Shown here in pieces: positions 58,801 to 64,000 of a stretch of DNA of 64,000 bases. The notes under the pieces were generated by a model. It ran no database searches, was not told where the DNA came from, and worked only from the letters and a program-made list of their open reading frames with translations. Source of the stretch: Posidonia oceanica (Eukaryota > Streptophyta > Magnoliopsida > Alismatales > Posidoniaceae); contig JAZBRS010000049.1 in NCBI GenBank assembly GCA_037176725.1, forward strand, positions 32,852,001 through 32,916,000. Reading direction: 5' to 3'. Positions within the stretch are counted from its first letter, which is position 1. Every line of letters starts with the position of its first letter. The translations under genes were made by a program, and so were the position numbers.

Positions 58801-59165
58801 AAGCCACAATTGCCCTCAAGACAATATAAAGTGACGACTAATTGTCTCTCCGGAATGGTGAAAATATTTGGCTAATTGATGATTAGGAGTACCCAAGGCA
58901 AGTACAAAAAGACATATAGTCAATTGCTCAGTGCAACTCACATTAATGATATCCTTCATCGATCCTCTTAAGTGCAACTCACATTAATGGTATCCTTCAT
59001 CAATCCTCTCTCTTTCAAGATATCTTGAAGTTTAAAGAACATGAGAGAATGCATTTTAAAACTCTGATATGATCGTAATTGATGGCCATGTATTAGCTCT
59101 TCTATGAAATGATGTTCAAATAGTAGACCTGTCCGACATGGTCGTTTGTATATAGTACACAATAT
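55886..59165 (-). pseudogene. PIF/Harbinger DDE transposase, interrupted by LTR C
   Basis: The minus strand reads, in order, RPCRTGLLF, IEELIHGHQLRSYQSFKMH, DILKERGLMKDTINVS, EQLTICLFVLALG and YFHHSGETISRHF (59165-58720), then a GT...AG intron (about 58717-58620). Next comes the first catalytic Asp block, NAIGAIDGTHIPAKVGKLK, split by LTR C between Gly and Ala. ISQNVMVVVSFDLDFVYISAG and DMKVLCWALENGG follow, then a second intron (about 56395-56331), GKYYLVNSGYANTFLFLAPY, and NVVEHAFGVLKAHF with the catalytic Glu. Stops occur after KMPCF, at a Trp position before EGSVAD, and before LRNVVE. The second catalytic Asp of the usual LVDAGY motif is Asn here. A 40-odd bp direct duplication (GTGCAACTCACATTAATG at about 58931 and about 58972) also disrupts the N-terminal part. 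Confidence 0.88.
56614..58606 (-). mobile_element. Solo LTR C (1993 bp), reverse, in the Harbinger transposase, GCACC duplication
   Basis: The block runs from TGTGATCGTGCATGG to ACCGGGGTGTCTATA and is flanked by GCACC (56609-56613 and 58607-58611). Removing it rejoins the transposase GAIDGTH motif. On the minus strand it starts TATAGACACCCCGG, close to the TGTAGACACCCCG of LTR A with one changed base. It carries the shared 3' module: GGGGGTGCCTAACACC (56936-56951) and TGGCGACTCC (56771-56780). It has no internal region. Word-like repeats built on ATGCGCC/ATGCGCT lie at about 57170-57275 and 58320-58380. A frame spanning 56551-57111 crosses the junction and is not a gene. Confidence 0.9.
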
Positions 59166-59544
59166 ATATGCAATAACACTATCAAAATAATCTTCTTCAT
59201 CTTCTAAATATTTTTAAGCTTGTCCATTTTCAAATTTCTGTAAGCCAATTTCATAATAAAAAAATTATTAAACATCATTACTTCCAAAAAAATAATCATG
59301 ATAATCACAATCACAAATTAGTAGATTCACATCTTTAACAAATTAACATTAAGTAACACAAATAATTAAAAATGATAAGACCAAACAAACATTCCAAAAC
59401 ATTGAAACAACTGTGATGACAAATGTTTGTCCTAATTAGTCTGAAAATCGAAAGTGGAGTGCACGTAGTGGCCAAACATTCCAAAAGAAGGCATAGAAAA
59501 AAAAAAATCAAAATAGCAATCAAAAGGCAAAAATGGTACATGTA

Positions 59545-59660
59545 TTCGATGGTGGCTATTGATGGAGGTGGCGACGGTTGGTGGTGGTGGAGGCAACAAC
59601 GGCTTGTGGTGGTGGAGGTGACAACGGCTGGTGGCCATGGTGGAAGTAATGACAGCTAAT
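59545..59660. repeat. GGT/GGC-rich imperfect repeat near the Harbinger right end
   Basis: Three imperfect copies of a GGTGGTGGAGG-CAACGGCTGG-like phrase span about 110 bp. Frames on both strands follow the repeat and are not considered genes. Confidence 0.6.
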
Positions 59661-59976
59661 GGAGAGACTGGCAATAGTGGAGGTGTGTAGAAGCTTGATC
59701 GTCCACGACCAAGATGAGTTGGAAGAGAAAAAAGGTTTTTCTTCTACAAGATTGGTTGGAAGAGAAAACCAATATGCATATCTGACAATGTGACGTATAC
59801 AGTAAAAAATAAGCTTGGGAATTAGTAAAGTGGAATAACTTTATTCTGCATCATTTCAGAATAGCAAAAATAAAATTTATATTAATTAATATTTAATTTT
59901 TTGACTATCCAAATGAAACTCCAGTTCCAATTTTAGATTTATTCTGGAACTTATTTAGGAACCAAAGAAGAGCTTA

Positions 59977-60659
59977 ATGTACAAAATCTCAAGCAAGTGG
60001 TATTTAAGATCTTAAAGTATAAGACTGTTGACTTTTAAAATAGCATAGATGCGTAGCAATGCAACCCAGGTAATGTCGGGCTCCCTATATCATAGGCTCA
60101 ATTTATAACCATGTGGTAATTTACGATCCACAATAATCATTTGTTCATCTTGAGCCCCACATGGCGCAACCAGAGAAGAAGAAGCTTTTTACATAATCAA
60201 GTCACAACCCTGTATTCGGTTGGCTCATACGTGTAGATTGAGGAGGCACATATATACGGCCTGGGAGGTGACAGCGGAGCCAGAATTGGTCGGTGCGAAG
60301 ACCGAGGAGGAGGAGAGGACCACCATTGGCCAACCCGACCCCTCGTCCTCTCCATCATGATCTTTTTCCCCAGCAGCAGCTGCTGAAGTAGCGGAGAAGT
60401 AACCGATGTTCACATGATGCGAGCAGGTTTGTTGGTAATCTCCGTGAGTCTGTCGCCTGAGCAATTCCGTCGTTGATCCCAACATGTCCACATGCTACGC
60501 TGATGCACCAAGGTTGGATGTTGGTAGTCGTTCGGACGAGCAGCTGGACATCTGTCCTCCACAGCCAGTCCTATGGATATTGGAAACACAGATTTTATTT
60601 TGGGAAATATTGATTTAGGTCATTAAGAACTTAGGTACGTAGAACTTAGGTCCTCTGCC

Positions 60660-60663
<4 letters not shown>
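59977..60663. other. Intergenic DNA between the Harbinger element and microsatellites
   Basis: Moderately GC-rich around 60220-60480, where an 88-codon frame is open on the minus strand without a recognisable domain. Nothing else could be identified. Confidence 0.35.

Positions 60664-60690
<27 letters not shown>
60664..60690. repeat. (GA)n microsatellite
   Basis: 27 bp of GA repeats followed by a short TA run. Confidence 0.95.
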
Positions 60691-60695
<5 letters not shown>

Positions 60696-60826
60696 ATATA
60701 TTTTTTGTTTTTGTTAACCACGAATGTTTCTTAATCTTTTTCTCTCATCAAAGTCTCCTGATAAATAAATAAATAAAAAGAAAAATTAAATAAGTCAAAT
60801 AATTTATCATTTTCAATGTATCTAAT

Positions 60827-60974
<148 letters not shown>

Positions 60975-61045
60975 GCATATTTATGTTTTAAATTATTTTT
61001 TAGATCACAATCATTAAATTTAAGTTTTACTATTCTAAACTCTAT

Positions 61046-62018
61046 TTATAAAGAACATAAAAAATAAGAACCCTTGACAGTATTGTAAATCGACCTGGGA
61101 AAGTGTACTTTCCAACCCTGGGAGACCAAAAATCTGTCCAACTTGACCATGGTAGAAGAAGGTTGAAAATTAGACCAAGTATAAAGACAATTATTAAGAG
61201 AAAAATCAATAAGGCCAGCTGAAGCAATGAAATTATTGAACTCTGTCATAATAGGGGAGATCAACGCTCTACTCGAGTGTTCGTGAGAGAATCTGGTAAT
61301 ATTAAAGTCTCCTCCCATGACCCAATTAGAAGATACCATTGTCTGAAGATGGCGTAATTCAGCCAAGAAATCAAGTTTGAGAGGAGCTGCACAGGATCCA
61401 TAAACACCTGTCAGCCACTAGTCTAATTTACCCACCTGATTGATCAATTTAACAGAAAGCGAAAATGATCCAAGACACTGATCCATTTTAACACAGAAAG
61501 TTGAATTCCAATCTATAATTATACCCCTGGAAGCGCTTTGAGAGGGAAGGATCTCTCATTTATTAAGCCTCCCCCTACTAATAGATCTCAGCAGAGCGGG
61601 GGAAGGAGAGACCAGCTTAGTTTCACAAACTATGAGGAAGTCACCTTAAAATCTCTTAATCACATTCCTTACTTCCCTGTGCTTACGACAGCTCCCCAAT
61701 CCTCTAATGTTCCTGACCAGAATAATTATAAAAACCATCCGATTTTAAAACGATAGACCTCCGAAAAGGTCAATCAAGTTACTATTGGTATCTAAATCCA
61801 CAGGAGGCAAAGAGTGTTGAGATCGTATGGTATTAAGAAAGTTTACCCTTTCCTTATGATCATGAAGATTAATATCTAATTACCACAGAACTGAGCAAAA
61901 CAATCATACGATTCTCAACTAATAATACTATCATTCATATCAGATAGGTCATTAAAATCAGAAGATCCATCCGAAGCAGAATAAACACCAGTGACAGAAG
62001 ATACATCAGAGTCATAAT
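61046..62018 (-). pseudogene. LINE (L1-type) fragment with the endonuclease domain
   Basis: The minus strand reads, from about 61735, VRNIRGLGSCRKHREVRNVI and VCETKL (the start of a plant L1 ORF2 endonuclease). Next, after stops, come WLTGVYGSCAAPLK, AELRHLQTMVSSNWVMGGDF with NITRFSHEHSS, AGLIDFSLNNCLYTWSNFQ and KLDRFLVSQGWKVHFP, all typical of the EEP-fold endonuclease of plant LINEs. WVMGGDFN contains the conserved GDFN motif. Homology ends near 61046, so reverse transcriptase is missing. Upstream, 61760-62018 reads as an acidic peptide (YDSDVSSVTGVYSASDG), possibly the ORF1 tail, and is cut by the SIRE LTR at 62019. Several stops (for example TAG before WLTGVYG) make it a pseudogene. Confidence 0.85.
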
Positions 62019-63333
62019 TGTTGAAAAATATCTGTGATATATTTAATTTTGATGATAACAAATGGAAGTAATGATATTACTTGAGATTATACTATTCAGT
62101 TGATTTTAAGATAGGTGGATTATCTGAGAAAAATCAACCAATGAAGAATATCAAGTATAGCATGGAACGCAGAAGAGAATTCTACATCAGAGACTACATA
62201 AGGACAAGAAGGAAGATCAAGACAAAATGTATTTATGTTGTAATTATTTATATGCATTTTTTGTTATCATTGTACTCTAAGAAAGGATGTAAAAGATCTT
62301 CAAGAACATCCCAAAAACAGTTAGGAAAACACCCATACCTAAACCTGAGGAATACACTTAGAAAAACTTCAAAGTTTAGAAGTCAGGTTAGAAATGGAAT
62401 ACTGATTCTCACCGGTATACCGTTCTACGGGTTATAGGGTTAAACAGTAGAAATATCAATTAAATATAACTGTTGAGTGAAAACAGAAAATTGACTCCCA
62501 CCGGCATACCATTTTCTGTAAAGGGTACTGTAGAAATATTATTTAAATGTGACCGTTGAGCAAAATCGGAAAATCGATTTATAGCAGAATACCGATACCT
62601 AGAATAGGATTCTTAGCTCTGATATCCACCGGAACACCGGTAGTATATATCTACAACTCAGATTAATATCGGAACACTGTTTCTTAACGGAATACCGATT
62701 TAGTCGAAAGTTGGAGATTTTCGGTCGACCGATTTATTTCGGAATACCGATTATACTAGTCGTTTGTGAACGTTGAGCTAGTCATTAGACACAGCCTTGG
62801 GTCATGATATATCTATAAATAGGACCTTCTAGGACCTACCAAGATATACTACCACTGACAAGATTGTGTACTACTCATTTCCTAAGCTACAAGCTCCAAA
62901 CTAGTGAGAATACTCCCAAAACTTCCAAAGAGGTGACATCTTGAGCAAATTCCATCGGGAGATCAAAAGAGATACTACTTAGCTTGCTGTAAACAAGGAA
63001 CACACTTCTCCCGTTGTGAGAAGAGCTCTGCGGGTTTTTGCAGAGGAGGTTTTTCTTCATCAAGTAAGTATTGTTTACTTGATAAAGATTAAGGGAACTC
63101 CAGAGAGGATCTGGGAGTGGACTAGACCGGGTTGGCTGAACCACTTTCCATACTGTGTCTTATATCATTGCCTCTCTTCCTCTTCTGTGATTGTTGTAGT
63201 AATTATTCAAACTGCTCAACTTATATCTTTCATTTTGAATATTACTTATTGATTTGTTAAATTTGGTTAAAATTCCTTTTAAACTTAAAATACTCTATTC
63301 ACCCCCTTTTGGAGTAGCCTCTCGATCCTAACA
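62019..63333 (+). repeat. 5' LTR of the SIRE-type element, with CGGTATACCG words
   Basis: It begins TGTTGAAAAATATCTGTG and ends CTCGATCCTAACA. Between about 62408 and 62757 are many short words built on CGGTATACCG, CGGAATACCGAT and CGGTCGACCGAT, dispersed among unrelated sequence. A TATAAATAGG at about 62814 is a plausible promoter element. Confidence 0.85.
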
Positions 63334-63335
63334 AT

Positions 63336-63347
63336 TGGTATCAGAGC
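63336..63347 (+). other. Primer-binding site of the SIRE-type element
   Basis: TGGTATCAGAGC two bases beyond the LTR, complementary to the 3' end of initiator methionine tRNA as usual for copia elements. Confidence 0.92.
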
Positions 63348-63396
63348 TAGGTTGTCTAGAAGTTAAGATTTAACAATCTTTTTTAGACAAAGAAAA

Positions 63397-64000
63397 ATGG
63401 CCTCTAATAGTAATAATGCAATTGAGGGTCAAAGCATTAACAGACCTCCATTTTTTTATGGAAACAACTACACCTATTGGAAATGTAGCATGATAATATA
63501 TTTAAAATCAACAAACTTCAAACTATGGGATATAACAATTAATGGATTTCCTAAAAATGAAAAACTATATTACGACTGGAGTGAAGAAGATGAGAGATTA
63601 GCCACTTTAGATGCAAAAGGTCTTAATATAATTTTTTGTGCTGTAAATTGTGAACAATTCAATAAAATATCAAACTGTACAATTACATAAGAAGTATGGC
63701 ACAATCTTGAAGTGACCCATGAAGGGACCAACCAAGTTAAGGAAACAAAAATCAATATGCTTGTACATAAATATGAACTTTTTAAAATGAAACCAAATGA
63801 GCCTATAGGAGAAATGTTTACTAGATTCTGTGATATCACAAACTCTCTTCAAGCTCTAGGAAAAACTTATCCTCAAAGTGATTTCGTTAGAAAAGTATTA
63901 AGATCGTTAACCCCTAAATGGGAAAAGAAAACTACCGCTATTGAAGAAGCTAAAGATCTATCTACTTACCCTTAGAAAATTTAATTGGTAATTTAACCTC
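63397..64000 (+). pseudogene. SIRE-type gag (UBN2 family), interrupted
   Basis: The frame starts MASNSNNAIEGQSINRPPFF, followed by GNNYTYWKCSMIIYLKSTNF, LNIIFCAVNCEQFNKIS, then VWHNLEVTHEGTNQVKETKI, NMLVHKYELFKM, MFTRFCDITNSL, DFVRKVLRSLTPKWEKK and AIEEAKDL. These are the conserved phrases of SIRE/Maximus-type gag with a UBN2 domain. A TAA at 63688-63690 interrupts it between CTIT and EVWHNL. Near 63964 a one-base loss shifts the frame, after which LPLENLIGNLT is readable in another frame. Gag would form the cytoplasmic virus-like particle; this copy is defective. The gene continues beyond the window. Confidence 0.9.

Larger units (their letters stand above)
53573..59973 (-). mobile_element. 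Decayed autonomous PIF/Harbinger transposon
   Basis: Left end GTCCCTCTTTGAATGCAG and right end (reverse complement) GCTCTTCTTTGGTTCC are imperfect inverted repeats, each matching one end of the MITE at 23833-24271. The right flank is TTA (59974-59976) and the left is TTG (53570-53572), compatible with an aged TTA duplication. Between them, on the minus strand, are the two genes of plant PIF/Harbinger elements: a DDE transposase and a Myb/SANT-like protein. The total of 6.4 kb includes the 2.0 kb solo LTR C, so the original element was about 4.4 kb, normal for this group. Both genes carry stops, so it is inactive. Confidence 0.88.
62019..64000 (+). mobile_element. SIRE-type Ty1/copia retrotransposon, 5' part only
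   Basis: It consists of a 1315 bp LTR, a tRNA-iMet-type primer site and a SIRE-like gag. The element continues past the right window edge, so its 3' LTR and target duplication cannot be checked. It is inserted in the LINE fragment. The related solo LTR at 25457-26729 shows the family has inserted at least twice in this region. Confidence 0.88.

Overview
This is plant nuclear DNA, most likely from a eudicot with a repeat-rich genome. It is AT-rich, full of microsatellites and LTR retrotransposons, and carries one intact plant-specific transcription factor gene. There are no operons, no CRISPR-like arrays and no tRNA or rRNA gene that I could recognise. The species cannot be named from the sequence.

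Layout. Bases 1-3313 are the tail of a Ty3/gypsy (Tekay/Del-like) element: a decayed pol C-terminus and a 3.1 kb 3' LTR. From 3.3 to 35 kb lies AT-rich intergenic DNA holding one convincing intact gene, a zinc-finger homeodomain (ZHD) transcription factor (minus strand, 8986-9834). The same stretch has three MITE-like elements, one reverse solo LTR related to SIRE copia elements (25457-26729), several tandem arrays, a GC-rich promoter-like island (about 31.4-31.8 kb) and a truncated malectin-type receptor kinase (CrRLK1L) fragment (33451-34065).

From 36.4 to 52.1 kb is a retrotransposon nest that can be dated in relative order by perfect 5-bp target-site duplications. A reverse Tekay-like LTR sits in an AT-rich array. 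It received a 3.0 kb solo LTR (A, duplication CCTAT) and a deleted Ty1/copia element (duplication ATCCA). The 3' LTR of that copia element then received a 5.8 kb solo LTR (B, duplication GGTAT). Removing B restores a 487 bp copia LTR, exactly the length of the 5' LTR.

From 53.6 to 60.0 kb is a decayed but once autonomous PIF/Harbinger transposon with a Myb/SANT-like ORF1 and a DDE transposase. The transposase is split by a third solo LTR (C, 1993 bp, duplication GCACC). The 439 bp MITE at 23.8 kb shares both ends with this transposon and looks like a deletion derivative. The window closes with a LINE fragment (61.0-62.0 kb, minus) cut by a SIRE-type copia element that runs off the right edge (1.3 kb LTR, primer site, broken gag).

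The most unusual signal is in the LTRs. Unrelated LTR families carry clusters of short quasi-palindromic words. One word, GCGTCTTACGTAAGACGC, is phased at 223-227 bp in LTR A and recurs in the non-homologous LTR D. Another, of the type CGGTCGACCG, is shared by a gypsy LTR and by SIRE copia LTRs. LTRs A, B and C also share a conserved 3' module containing TGGCGACTCC or a one-base variant, about 155-173 bp from the LTR end.
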